Part shown: positions 40,727 through 49,423 of the stretch, in pieces
Layout of the letters: every line of letters begins with the position of its first letter
Position numbering within the stretch: the stretch's first letter is position 1
DNA from: Streptomyces resistomycificus
GTDB lineage: Bacteria > Actinomycetota > Actinomycetes > Streptomycetales > Streptomycetaceae
Direction: 5' to 3'
DNA length: 64,000 nt
Assembly: GCF_001514265.1 (NCBI RefSeq)
Contig: NZ_KQ948990.1
Location: 899,967-963,966, forward strand
The notes under the pieces: generated by a model
The model's input: only the letters and a program-made list of their open reading frames with translations
Databases searched by the model: none
Told to the model about the DNA's origin: nothing
Position numbers and translations under genes: made by a program

Positions 40727-43270
40727 ATGGACCCGAACAACCGGGAGCCCGGGGAGTACGGCCACGACGGTGACGGTCATGCGCCGCGCCCGCGCCCGCC
40801 CAGGGACTCCCTCACATCGGACTTCGGACAGCAGGCGCCCGCACTCGCCCGCACCGTGCAGCTCGTCGCGGGCGACTTCCTGCTCACCGTGAACCCCGTC
40901 GACGGCAGCGAGATCGAGGTGTGCCCTCCGGGCGAGCGCCCCGCCCGTCCCGAGAAGCTCGGCGCGGCCGAACGGGCGGAGATCGCCCGGGCGGCCAGAC
41001 CGCCGGTCCCGCCCGGCCCGAACCGCCCCGAGCTGCCGCTCCTGGCCCGCCAGGAGGAGCGCGAGCGGCTGGTACGCCTGCTCGCCCGGGGCCGCTCCGT
41101 ACGCCTCACCGGCCCGGCCGGATCCGGCCGAACCAGCCTCCTCGACGTGGTGGCCGGGGACTGCGCGGACCTCGCCCCCGACGGCGTGATCCACCTCAAC
41201 GGCTTCCACCGCACCGCCGACGACCTGCTGTACGACCTGTTCTACGCCGTCCACAACGCGCCGCTGCACCGCCCGGACCGGGACGAGCTGCTCTCCCACG
41301 TCCGTGAGATCGGCGCGGTCGTCGTCCTGGACGACGTCGAGTTCGGCGGCACCGCCCTCGACGAGCTGCTGGACGCCACGCCCGAGTGCGCCTTCCTCGT
41401 CGCGGCCACACCCGACGTTCCCGCCCCGTCCGCCGACTCCGCCCTCGAGGAGGTCTTCCTCGGCGGCCTGGAGCGCGCCGACGGCGTGGAGCTCCTGGAG
41501 CGAGCCGTCGGCCGGGTCCTGACGGAGGAGGAAGCCAACTGGGCCGGCGACCTCTGGTTCGAGTCCGAGGGCCTTCCCCTGCGGTTCGTCCAGGCCGGGG
41601 CGCTGCTGCGGCAGCGCGACCGCCGGCGGGCCGGCACCAGCGCCGTCGACGAGTTCGGTGTCTTCGCGGACGCCGTGCCGGCCGACGCGGCCTTCGACCA
41701 CCCGGTCGACCCGGACGACGGCGAGAGCCTGCCGCTGCCCGCGCTCGGTGAGGCCGCCGCGCCCGCCCCGCTGCTCGCCTCCCGGCTCAGCGACTCGGCC
41801 CGCGCCACCCTGCGCTTCGCCGTCGCGCTCGGCGGCGAGGTGCCGCACCAGGCGCACCTGCCCGCCCTGGTCGGCGACACCCACGCGGACGCCGCCCTGG
41901 GTGAGCTGGCCTCCTGCGGCCTGGTGACCCCGGTCGGCTCCCGCTACCGCCTCGCGGCCGGCGTCCAGACCCAGCTGGAGGCGGCCGGCTACGGCGACGG
42001 CATCGAGGCCCGCGCCCTGGCCGCCGCCCAGCACTACGCCTGGTGGGCCGGCCACCCCTCGGTCACCCCGGAGCGGGTGTGCGCCGAGGCGGACGCCCTG
42101 CTCGCCGCCCTCGGGCTGCTGGGGCCGGGCACGACACCGCCCGCAGAGGACGAGGAGAGCCCCACCGTGCAGCTGGCCCGCACGGCGGCGCCGGCGTTCG
42201 CCGCGGGCGGGCACTGGGGTGCCTGGGAGCGGGCCCTGCGCTCCGGGGCGGAGGCCTCCCGGCTCGCCGGGGACGTCTCCGAACAGGCCTACTTCCACCA
42301 CGAGCTGGGCATCCTCGCGCTCTGCGGCGGTCAGCTCGACCGGGCCCGCGCCGAGCTGGAGGCCTCCATCGGCCTGCGCGGCGCCCTCGCCGACAAGCGC
42401 GGCACCGTCGCGGGCCGCCGCGCCCTGGCCCTCGTCTCCGACCGCTCGGGCACCGTGGCCGGCCTCGGCACCCTCGCCGCGACGGCGGGGGAGGAGGTGC
42501 CGGACGCCCGGTACGAGGAGTCGCAGTCGCCCCCCGGCGGCGTCCCGGTGGCGTTCCCCCAGCTCCAGCGGCCCGCCGACAGCTCCACGCTGGTGACCTA
42601 TCAGACGGCGTCCCCGTCGGGCCCCGGGACGTCGCACAAGGCCCGCGGCGGCCTCAGGGGCCTCGCCCGGCGCAATCTCGTGGCGGCCGGCGCGGGCGCC
42701 CTGCTCGTGGCCGTACTCGGCACCGTTGTGACCCTCGGCGCCACCTCCGACAACGACCCCACCAACCCGTCCGACCAGGTCGGCGTCAACCCGTCCGCCA
42801 GCCAGGGCCTGAACGACGGCAGCCTCGGCGCGGACGTCCCGAAGAACGACGACGGCAACGGCGACACCGGCGCGGCCACCAGCCGGCCCACCGACCCCGG
42901 CCCGGACGGCACCTACGGCACGTCCGACGACCCGACGCCGACAGGCCCGGCCGAACCCTCCGACGACCCGAGCGGCACCCAGGGGCCGAGCAGTGGTACG
43001 TCGACCTCGCCGAAGCCGTCGGCCACGAAGCCGTCGACGTCGCCCAAGCCCTCGCAGACCTCGACCACGAAACCGCCGACGACGTCGACGAGCCCGACCC
43101 CGACGCCGACACCCACCGAGACCGAGCCGCCCACCCCGACGGACGACCCGACCCCGACGACCTCCGACTCGGCCGGCGGACCGGCCTCTTCCCCGGTGCA
43201 GACCACCAGCTCCGCCGCCCCGGCGACCAGCGAGGCCGGCTCGCCGAGCGGTGCACAGCCGGTGATCTGA
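40727..43270 (+). CDS. P-loop (STAND-like) ATPase with membrane anchor and Ser/Thr/Pro-rich extracellular tail
   Basis: The 847-residue protein has a proline-rich N-terminus, a P-loop at residues ~129-136 (GPAGSGRTS) and a Walker B at ~198-206 (VVVLDDVEF). A winged-helix-like and alpha-helical region follows to ~600. One membrane helix lies at ~649-671, and about 175 residues rich in Ser, Thr, Pro and Asp follow it. The order resembles AP-ATPase/STAND signalling proteins, with the ATPase inside and a wall-spanning tail outside. The exact role is unknown. ATG 40727 follows GGGGGG. It is transcribed towards nucS and shares a terminator with it. Confidence 0.8.
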   Translation: MDPNNREPGEYGHDGDGHAPRPRPPRDSLTSDFGQQAPALARTVQLVAGDFLLTVNPVDGSEIEVCPPGERPARPEKLGAAERAEIARAARPPVPPGPNRPELPLLARQEERERLVRLLARGRSVRLTGPAGSGRTSLLDVVAGDCADLAPDGVIHLNGFHRTADDLLYDLFYAVHNAPLHRPDRDELLSHVREIGAVVVLDDVEFGGTALDELLDATPECAFLVAATPDVPAPSADSALEEVFLGGLERADGVELLERAVGRVLTEEEANWAGDLWFESEGLPLRFVQAGALLRQRDRRRAGTSAVDEFGVFADAVPADAAFDHPVDPDDGESLPLPALGEAAAPAPLLASRLSDSARATLRFAVALGGEVPHQAHLPALVGDTHADAALGELASCGLVTPVGSRYRLAAGVQTQLEAAGYGDGIEARALAAAQHYAWWAGHPSVTPERVCAEADALLAALGLLGPGTTPPAEDEESPTVQLARTAAPAFAAGGHWGAWERALRSGAEASRLAGDVSEQAYFHHELGILALCGGQLDRARAELEASIGLRGALADKRGTVAGRRALALVSDRSGTVAGLGTLAATAGEEVPDARYEESQSPPGGVPVAFPQLQRPADSSTLVTYQTASPSGPGTSHKARGGLRGLARRNLVAAGAGALLVAVLGTVVTLGATSDNDPTNPSDQVGVNPSASQGLNDGSLGADVPKNDDGNGDTGAATSRPTDPGPDGTYGTSDDPTPTGPAEPSDDPSGTQGPSSGTSTSPKPSATKPSTSPKPSQTSTTKPPTTSTSPTPTPTPTETEPPTPTDDPTPTTSDSAGGPASSPVQTTSSAAPATSEAGSPSGAQPVI

Positions 43271-43294
43271 ACGCCCCTGCGGAAGTGACGCGGA

Positions 43295-43326
43295 AGGGCC
43301 CGGTCCGAACGGTCGGACCGGGCCCT
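43295..43326. terminator. bidirectional terminator between the ATPase gene and nucS
   Basis: AGGGCCCGGTCCGA and TCGGACCGGGCCCT form a perfect 14-bp stem with a four-base loop, between two converging genes. Confidence 0.85.
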
Positions 43327-43343
43327 CGCGCGTCGTGGTGACG

Positions 43344-44015
43344 TCAGAACAACCGCAGCTTGTCGTCCTCGATGCCCCGCATCGCGTTGTAGTCGAGGAC
43401 CGTGCAGCCGATGCCGCGGTCCGTGGCGAGGACGCGGGCCTGCGGCTTGATCTCCTGGGCGGCGAACACACCGCGCACCGGGGCGAGATGGGGATCGCGG
43501 TTCAACAGCTCCAGGTAACGGGTGAGTTGCTCGACACCGTCGATCTCGCCGCGCCGCTTGATCTCGACCGCGACGGTCTGCCCTTCGGCGTCACGGCACA
43601 GGATGTCGACCGGCCCGATCGCCGTCATGTACTCGCGGCGGATGAGCGTGTAGCCCTCGCCGAGGGTCTCGATGCGGTCGGCGAGGAGCTCCTGAAGGTG
43701 TGCTTCCACGCCGTCCTTGATCAGGCCCGGGTCCACGCCCAGTTCGTGCGAGGAGTCGTGGAGAACTTCCTCCATCGTGATGATGAGCTTCTCGCCCGCC
43801 TTGTTGATGACGGTCCAGACGCCCTCATCCTCGCCGGAGCCCTCCTTCAGCGTGCAGGGCGGCGACATCCAGTTCAGGGGCTTGTAGGCCCGGTCGTCCG
43901 CGTGGATGGAGACGCTGCCGTCCGCCTTCACGAGGATCAGCCGGGGGGCCGAGGGGAGATGGGCGGTGAGCCGGCCCGCGTAGTCGACGGAGCATCGGGC
44001 GATGACGAGACGCAT
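43344..44015 (-). CDS. nucS: mismatch-specific endonuclease NucS/EndoMS
   Basis: NucS cuts mismatched DNA and underlies the non-canonical mismatch repair of actinobacteria, which lack MutS/MutL. The 223-residue protein has an N-terminal DNA-binding and dimerisation domain (residues ~1-110) and a C-terminal PD-(D/E)XK nuclease: GPVDILCRD, then [23 protein letters not shown] 44015 gives MRLVIARC, the family start; ATG 44024 is possible. It is divergent from the SCO5389-family gene. Confidence 0.94.
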   Translation of the reverse strand: MRLVIARCSVDYAGRLTAHLPSAPRLILVKADGSVSIHADDRAYKPLNWMSPPCTLKEGSGEDEGVWTVINKAGEKLIITMEEVLHDSSHELGVDPGLIKDGVEAHLQELLADRIETLGEGYTLIRREYMTAIGPVDILCRDAEGQTVAVEIKRRGEIDGVEQLTRYLELLNRDPHLAPVRGVFAAQEIKPQARVLATDRGIGCTVLDYNAMRGIEDDKLRLF

Positions 44016-44261
44016 GGTCGGCAACGCTACTCGACGGGCAGAGGTGCACGCGATTCGGCCCGGAAAACCCCTGTTCGGTTGTGGCCGATTGTGTGCCTAA
44101 TGAGGCCTGGCTATGTACGCATTCTCCTGGTGCCGTCACCGTCCGTTGCTTACCGTAGTAAACGGGAGGTCGCGAGTTGTGCACGCAGCGTGTTCGGTAT
44201 CGCGAACTCCCTTTTCTGTCCGGCAACCCCTGACGACGTCGGGGGTGCGAGAGGAGAACCC

Positions 44262-44654
44262 ATGTCGCTCGACGTCTCACCGGCCCTACTCGAACAGGCC
44301 GAGCGAGGCGAGGTCGACGAAGCTGCCTTCGTCGACTGCGTCCGGACCTCCCTGCCCTACGCATGGGAGATGGTCAGCTCCCTGGTGGCCCAGCTGAAGG
44401 TCGACGGCGGTCAGTTCGCCGACAACCAGACGCCCCCGCCGGACGAGCAGGCACGCGGTCAGCTGCTGCGTGCGCTTGCGAGTGACGCGATACGCGGCGC
44501 GCTGCAGCGGCACTTCGGGGTACGGCTGGCATTCCAGAACTGCCACCGGCTCGCGGTGTTCCCGTTGGACTCCTCCGTCGACGAGACGCTCGCCCGCTTC
44601 ACCTCGGCACGCAACCAGCTGCTGAACCAGTCCCCGGAGCTGCGGGACTGCTGA
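44262..44654 (+). CDS. SCO5389 family protein
   Basis: A conserved 130-residue Streptomyces protein, named after its S. coelicolor member, with unknown function. It is acidic and helical, with no membrane segment: VDEAAFVDCVRTSLPYAWEMVSSL, then ALQRHFGVRLAFQNCHRLA. ATG 44262 follows GAGGAG. It always sits beside nucS as far as I recall, which makes a link to nucleic-acid metabolism possible but unproven. Confidence 0.85.
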   Translation: MSLDVSPALLEQAERGEVDEAAFVDCVRTSLPYAWEMVSSLVAQLKVDGGQFADNQTPPPDEQARGQLLRALASDAIRGALQRHFGVRLAFQNCHRLAVFPLDSSVDETLARFTSARNQLLNQSPELRDC

Positions 44655-44670
44655 GGCGGTGAGCCGCTTG

Positions 44671-44716
44671 CTTGCCGCTCCGTACGCGGGAGGTGCATCA
44701 GTACCGGGGCGGCAAG
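44671..44716. terminator. bidirectional terminator between converging genes
   Basis: CTTGCCGCTCC and GGGGCGGCAAG pair over about 10 bp around a 24-base loop, between the SCO5389-family gene and the flavin-enzyme gene. Confidence 0.55.
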
Positions 44717-44737
44717 CTCCCTGCCGGACAGGGCCGT

Positions 44738-45766
44738 TCAGCCGAGATGCGGGAGGACCTCGGTGCCCAGCCGCCGGATGTTCTCCTCGGTGGCCGCCAG
44801 ATCCCCCGAGCCCTCCGTGAGCAGGGCGAAGCGGGAGACGCCGGTCCGCTCGCTGGTCGCGGCGAGGCGGTCGGCGCACAGCCGCGGGGGTCCCACCGGG
44901 TGCAGTCCGCAGAGCAGTTCGGTGTACGCCAGCGGGTCGCGCATCCGGCGTTCCCGGCCGTCCACCGTGACGTGGGCGCCGAGCCCCTGCTTCAGCCAGC
45001 CAGGCATGGCCTTCGTCAGCGTCTCCACCGCGTCCGTACGCCGGTCCGCGATCTGGCAGACCCCGGCCGACACATGGCCGGCGTCGAGGACCTGCTCCGG
45101 CGGATGCCCGGCCGCGCGCGCGAGGCGCCGCCACAGGGCGACCATCTCGGCCTTCTCCTCGTCCCCGACATGCATCCCGAGCAGCATCGGCAGCCCGCGC
45201 TCGGCGGCCAGCCGCACACTCTGCGGGGAGGTGCAGGCGACGACGACCTCGGGGCCCGCGGTCTCCGTCAGCGACTCGGACGGCCGTGGCACGACGGGGA
45301 CTTCACGGAAGGTGAAGCGCTCGCCGGAGGCCGCGACCGAGGGCTCGCGCAGCCAGCGCACCAGCAGATCGAGTGATTCCGGGTACCCCGTCTCGTACGC
45401 CTCCAGACCCGAGCCGAACACCTCCAGGTCGACCCACGGGCCGCCGCGCCCCACGCCCAGCGAGAAGCGTCCGCCGCTCGTCATGTGCAGCAGCGCGGCC
45501 TGTTCGCCGAGCGCCACCGGGTGGGTGGTGGGCAGTACGCTCACGGCGGTGCCGACCCGGATCCGGCGGGTGCGGCCCAGCAGCAACGCGGCCAGGGTGA
45601 TCGCCGAGGGACACGTGCCGTACGGCACGAAGTGGTGCTCGGCCAGCCAGACCGCGTCCAGCCCGGCCTCCTCGGCCACCTCGGCCGAGCGGACCGCGCG
45701 GTGCAGCGCCTCCCCCTGGCCCTGCCCCGGGAACTGGGCCGCCAACACGAAACTACCTACGTGCAT
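44738..45766 (-). CDS. LLM-class flavin-dependent oxidoreductase
   Basis: The 342-residue product has the luciferase-like TIM barrel. Recognisable parts are AEEAGLDAVWLAEHHF near the N-terminus, RIRVGTAVSVLPTTHPVALGEQAALL and GGRFSLGVGRGGP. Such enzymes use FMN or F420 with a reduced cofactor; the substrate cannot be read from sequence. ATG 45766 gives MHVGSFVLA, where similarity begins; the 56 residues available upstream lack it. Confidence 0.88.
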   Translation of the reverse strand: MHVGSFVLAAQFPGQGQGEALHRAVRSAEVAEEAGLDAVWLAEHHFVPYGTCPSAITLAALLLGRTRRIRVGTAVSVLPTTHPVALGEQAALLHMTSGGRFSLGVGRGGPWVDLEVFGSGLEAYETGYPESLDLLVRWLREPSVAASGERFTFREVPVVPRPSESLTETAGPEVVVACTSPQSVRLAAERGLPMLLGMHVGDEEKAEMVALWRRLARAAGHPPEQVLDAGHVSAGVCQIADRRTDAVETLTKAMPGWLKQGLGAHVTVDGRERRMRDPLAYTELLCGLHPVGPPRLCADRLAATSERTGVSRFALLTEGSGDLAATEENIRRLGTEVLPHLG

Positions 45767-45988
45767 CGCTCTTCCTGCTTCCTTGGCTCCGACGCGGAGC
45801 TCCCCCACCCGGCATAACCGTCTGACACGTGCCGAGGACACGGCCTGGCGAAGGGATTTGCGGATTGTCTGCAGAATGGGTCGCAGGGGAGGGGGACTTG
45901 TGGGGGTTGGTGCCCTACGCGTACCCCTGTCCACGCCGCGTAGGCTGGACGCGGCCCGTGCTTCCTGTATAGCCCCGTGAGGTGTCCC

Positions 45989-46330
45989 GTGTCCCCGCGT
46001 CGCAACCGACCCAAGGGAGCTGGTTCGTCAGGCTCGTCCGGCCGGAGCGCCGAGGACGACCGTTCCGGCCGCTACGGCGGCTTCCAGTCCGCCGAGGACT
46101 GGCGGGGCGACCAGTGGAACGTGCGTCATGTGGCAGGGGCGAGCGCCCAGGGCAAGGCGTACCGCTGCCCGGGCTGCGAGCAGCTGATCCCGGACGGCGT
46201 CCCGCACGTGGTGGCCTGGCCCGACCACGCGGGCGTCGACGACCGCCGCCACTGGCACAAGGCGTGCTGGAACGCGAAGGACCGCCGCACCACGCGGGTG
46301 CAGCGGTCCCGTAACGCGCCGAGGTTCTGA
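45989..46330 (+). CDS. small zinc-ribbon-like protein of unknown function
   Basis: The 113-residue basic protein has a disordered N-terminus (RRNRPKGAGSSGSSGR) and a compact C-terminal part. In that part YRCPGCEQLIPDGVPHVV is followed after about 20 residues by HWHKACW, suggesting one zinc bound by CxxC and a His/Cys pair. Such proteins are conserved in actinobacteria; I know no assigned role. GTG 45989 has AGG six bases upstream; GTG 45977 is possible. It converges with the ABC permease gene. Confidence 0.75.
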   Translation: MSPRRNRPKGAGSSGSSGRSAEDDRSGRYGGFQSAEDWRGDQWNVRHVAGASAQGKAYRCPGCEQLIPDGVPHVVAWPDHAGVDDRRHWHKACWNAKDRRTTRVQRSRNAPRF

Positions 46331-46341
46331 GGAGCGGGGGC

Positions 46342-47211
46342 TTACACGTCCCGCTTCTCCAGCAGCGCGACGGCGCCGGCGAACGCGGCGGCCGTGACGC
46401 CCAGGGCGATCCACAGCGGGTCCCAGCCGGAGGGGCCCGTCTCGGTGAGCGAGTTGGAGTAGAAGACGCTGAGCTGGTTCGGGATGGAGTACTCGAACAG
46501 GGCCTCGCGCAGGTCCTCCAGCGACTCGGAGAACATGAACAGCGCGATGACCAGCGGGGCCAGCACCAGGCCGATCATGATGGTGATCGCGCCCGCCGAG
46601 TGCCGGATGATCGAGCCGACCACCAGCGAGAGCAGGCCGAGCAGCGCGACGTAGAGCGAGATGCCGAGCGTGCCCTTCAGCCATTCCTCGCCGGACGGCT
46701 CCCTCGCGCCGTCCAGCATGGCTACGTCCGCCATCGCGACGATCACGGCCGACGCCAGCGTCACCACGAACGCGACCGAGAAGAACACGATCGCCTTGGC
46801 CGCGAGGACCCGGCCGCGCGAGGGGCAGGCCACCATGGTGGTCCGGATCATCCCGGTGCCGTACTCCGAGGCGGTGGTCAGCACGCCGAGCGTGCTGACG
46901 CACATGCTGCCCAGGAGCAGCCCGAAGAAGCCGAACGACAGCGGGTTCTCGCCCGCCAGGCTCTCCGGCGCCGAGTTGGCGGCGACCAGCGCGCCGGTCG
47001 CCAGGCCGATGCCGATGACGAGCAGCACGAACACGCCGAGCGTCCACATCGTGGAGCGCACTGACCGGATCTTGGTCCACTCGGAGGCGATCGCGTGCCC
47101 GAGGTGGGTGCGCACGACCGGGATCGGCGAGGTGTACGTGGCGTTCGACGGTCCGGGCGCCGCCTGCCAGGTGGCAGCGGCCTGCGGCATCGGGGGCTGC
47201 GGGGTGCTCAT
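46342..47211 (-). CDS. ABC-2 type transporter permease
   Basis: The 289-residue protein has a Pro/Ala/Gln-rich cytoplasmic start, then SEWTKIRSVRSTMWTL, a segment typical of the actinobacterial ABC-2 permeases, and six membrane helices. It overlaps the end of the ATPase gene by four bases, so both parts are made together. It resembles the permease at 48651 (shared SEWTKIRSV, TGMIRT, LLxKRD at the end), indicating duplication. Substrate unknown. Confidence 0.9.
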   Translation of the reverse strand: MSTPQPPMPQAAATWQAAPGPSNATYTSPIPVVRTHLGHAIASEWTKIRSVRSTMWTLGVFVLLVIGIGLATGALVAANSAPESLAGENPLSFGFFGLLLGSMCVSTLGVLTTASEYGTGMIRTTMVACPSRGRVLAAKAIVFFSVAFVVTLASAVIVAMADVAMLDGAREPSGEEWLKGTLGISLYVALLGLLSLVVGSIIRHSAGAITIMIGLVLAPLVIALFMFSESLEDLREALFEYSIPNQLSVFYSNSLTETGPSGWDPLWIALGVTAAAFAGAVALLEKRDV

Positions 47212-48539
47212 CGGGCGTCCTCGGGCTTGGTCAGGTCGGAGGAGGGGGCGGCGGCCGCGGGCGCGGCGGGCTGCGCGGCCGGAGGCTGTCCCTGCGGGGC
47301 TTGCGGGGCTTGCGGGGCTTGCGGGGCTTGCGGGGCTTGCGGGGCCTGCGGGGCCTGTGGGGCCTGTGGGGCGGCGGGAGCCGGCTGGGCGTACGGGTTG
47401 GGCGCACCGGCACCCGGGGCCGGGGCGCCGTAGGGCCCGGCCGGCGGCTGTCCCTGGGCGCCGGGGTACCCCGGCGCCACCGGCGCGCCCTGCGGCGCGA
47501 ACGGCTGGCCGCCCGGCTGGGGCGGCGGCGGGGCGTACCAGCCCGGCTGGCCCTGTCCGGGCACCGGCATCGGCGGCTGCGCGCCCGGCGGCAGCGGCTG
47601 CTGGAGCCCGGACTTCTGGTCGATGGTGGAGCGGTAGTCGACGGCGCCCTGCGTCATCCGCATGTACGCCTCCTCCAGCGAGGCCTGGTGCGGCGACAGC
47701 TCCCACAGCCGTACGTCGGTGTCGTGCGCGATGTCGCTGATGCGCGGCAGCGCCAGCCCCGTCACGCGCAGCGCGCCGTCCTGCTCGGGCATCACGTGCC
47801 CGCCGGCCTCGGCCAGCGCGGACGACAGCTTCTCGCGCAGCTGCGGATCGGCGTCGGGCGTACGGACCCGCGCGAAGTCGGCGGAGTTCGCCGAGATGAA
47901 GTCCTTGATGCTCATGTCGGCGAGCAGCTGGCCGCGCCCGATCACGATCAGGTGGTCGGCGGTCAGCGCCATCTCGCTCATGAGGTGGGACGAGACGAAG
48001 ACCGTACGGCCCTCCGCCGCGAGCGCCTTCATGAGGTTGCGCACCCACAGGATGCCCTCGGGGTCGAGACCGTTGACCGGCTCGTCGAACAGCAGTACCT
48101 GGGGGTCGCCGAGCAGCGCGGCGGCGATGCCGAGGCGCTGGCCCATGCCGAGGGAGAAGCCCTTGGAGCGCTTTCTCGCCACGTCCTGGAGGCCGACCAC
48201 ACCGAGCACCTCGTCGACCCGGCGGGCCGGGATGCCGGACAGCTGGGCCAGGCTCAGCAGGTGGTTGCGGGCGGCCCGGCCGCCGTGCACGGCCTTGGCG
48301 TCGAGCAGCGCGCCGACCTGGCGGGGCGCGTTGGGCAGCTTGCGGTAGGGGTAGCCGCCGATCGTCACCTGCCCCGAGGTGGGGTTGTCCAGCCCGAGGA
48401 TCATCCGCATGGTCGTCGACTTGCCCGAGCCGTTGGGCCCGAGGAAGCCGGTGACCGCGCCGGGCCGCACCTGGAAGGAAAGGTTGTACACAGCGGTCTT
48501 GTCGCCGTAGCGCTTCGTCAGGCCGACTGCCTCGATCAT
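47208..48539 (-). CDS. ABC transporter ATP-binding protein with Pro/Gln/Ala-rich C-terminal extension
   Basis: The first ~310 residues are a standard ATPase: Walker A GPNGSGKST near 34-42, signature SLGMGQRLG, Walker B VLLFDEPVNGLDPEG and the switch His in SSHLMSE. The last ~120 residues are a low-complexity tail rich in Gly, Pro, Gln and Ala with nine consecutive Ala-Pro-Gln units, absent in the paralogue at 49424. ATG 48539 gives MIEAVGLTKRYG. It pairs with the overlapping permease gene. Confidence 0.9.
   Translation of the reverse strand: MIEAVGLTKRYGDKTAVYNLSFQVRPGAVTGFLGPNGSGKSTTMRMILGLDNPTSGQVTIGGYPYRKLPNAPRQVGALLDAKAVHGGRAARNHLLSLAQLSGIPARRVDEVLGVVGLQDVARKRSKGFSLGMGQRLGIAAALLGDPQVLLFDEPVNGLDPEGILWVRNLMKALAAEGRTVFVSSHLMSEMALTADHLIVIGRGQLLADMSIKDFISANSADFARVRTPDADPQLREKLSSALAEAGGHVMPEQDGALRVTGLALPRISDIAHDTDVRLWELSPHQASLEEAYMRMTQGAVDYRSTIDQKSGLQQPLPPGAQPPMPVPGQGQPGWYAPPPPQPGGQPFAPQGAPVAPGYPGAQGQPPAGPYGAPAPGAGAPNPYAQPAPAAPQAPQAPQAPQAPQAPQAPQAPQAPQGQPPAAQPAAPAAAAPSSDLTKPEDAR
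47293..47373 (-). repeat. 9-bp coding tandem repeat (Ala-Pro-Gln units)
   Basis: Nine copies of a 9-base unit, TGCGGGGCT on the plus strand, lie in the C-terminal tail of the ABC ATPase. The first five are identical and the last four carry single changes. Each unit encodes one Ala-Pro-Gln, so copy-number change keeps the frame. Confidence 0.9.
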
Positions 48540-48650
48540 GCTCCGCACCCATCGCAAGGTTCAGGACAGCGGGGCACACGCCCCCCGTAAGGGTTAGGAG
48601 CTTATCCGGGCGCTGACGGTTCCGCTCAAATGAAAGCAAAGAACGGAACC

Positions 48651-49421
48651 CTACGCGTCCCTCTTCTTCAACAGGACATAACCGCCGAGCAGCGCGGCGA
48701 CCACCCACAGCGCCATGATCCCGAGACCGCCCCAGGGGCCGTACGGAGTGTCGTCGTCGATCGGCGTGACCACTTGCATGATCTTGCTACCGGCCTGGTC
48801 GGGCAGATACCGGCCGATCTTCTTGGTGGCGTCGACGTTGCCCAGGATGTTGGAGATCAGGAAGAAGAACGGCATCAGGATGCCCAGCGACAGCATCGGT
48901 GAGCGCAGCATCGCGGCGACGCCCATCGAGAACACCGCGATGAGGGTCATGTAGACACCGCCGCCGATCACCGCGCGCAGCACCCCGGAGTCGCCGATCG
49001 ACGCCTTGTGCTCGCCGAGCATCGCCTGCCCGAGGAAGAAGGCGACGAAGCTCGTGGCCATGCCGACGACGAGCGCGAGAGCGGTGGCCACCGCGATCTT
49101 GCCGGCCAGGAACGTGCCGCGCCGCGGTACGGCGGCCAGCGAGGTGCGGATCATGCCGGTGCTGTACTCGTTCGACACGACCAGCACGCCGAACACGATC
49201 ATCGCGAGCTGGCCCAGGCTCATGCCGGCGAAGCTGATGAACGTCGGGTCGAAGGAGAGCCGGTCGTTGCGGCTCATGTTGTCGAACTCGTTCTTCGACA
49301 GGGCCGAGATCAGCATGCCGAGGGCGATGGTCACCACCACGGCCAGCGAGAGCGTCCACACGGTGGACGCCACCGACCGGATCTTGGTCCATTCGGACCG
49401 TACGACCTGGAGCGCCGCCAT
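48651..49421 (-). CDS. ABC-2 type transporter permease (paralogue)
   Basis: The 256-residue protein has six membrane helices and the motif SEWTKIRSVASTVWTL near the N-terminus, NEYSTGMIRTSL in the first loop and a KKRDA end. ATG 49421 starts two bases after the stop of the ATPase gene, so the two form a tight operon. It is a paralogue of the permease at 46342. Substrate unknown. Confidence 0.9.
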   Translation of the reverse strand: MAALQVVRSEWTKIRSVASTVWTLSLAVVVTIALGMLISALSKNEFDNMSRNDRLSFDPTFISFAGMSLGQLAMIVFGVLVVSNEYSTGMIRTSLAAVPRRGTFLAGKIAVATALALVVGMATSFVAFFLGQAMLGEHKASIGDSGVLRAVIGGGVYMTLIAVFSMGVAAMLRSPMLSLGILMPFFFLISNILGNVDATKKIGRYLPDQAGSKIMQVVTPIDDDTPYGPWGGLGIMALWVVAALLGGYVLLKKRDA

Positions 49422-49423
49422 GG

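Noticed and set aside
47293..47373. 9-bp array considered as a CRISPR-like or regulatory repeat
   Set aside because: There are no spacers and it is wholly inside a coding frame as Ala-Pro-Gln units.
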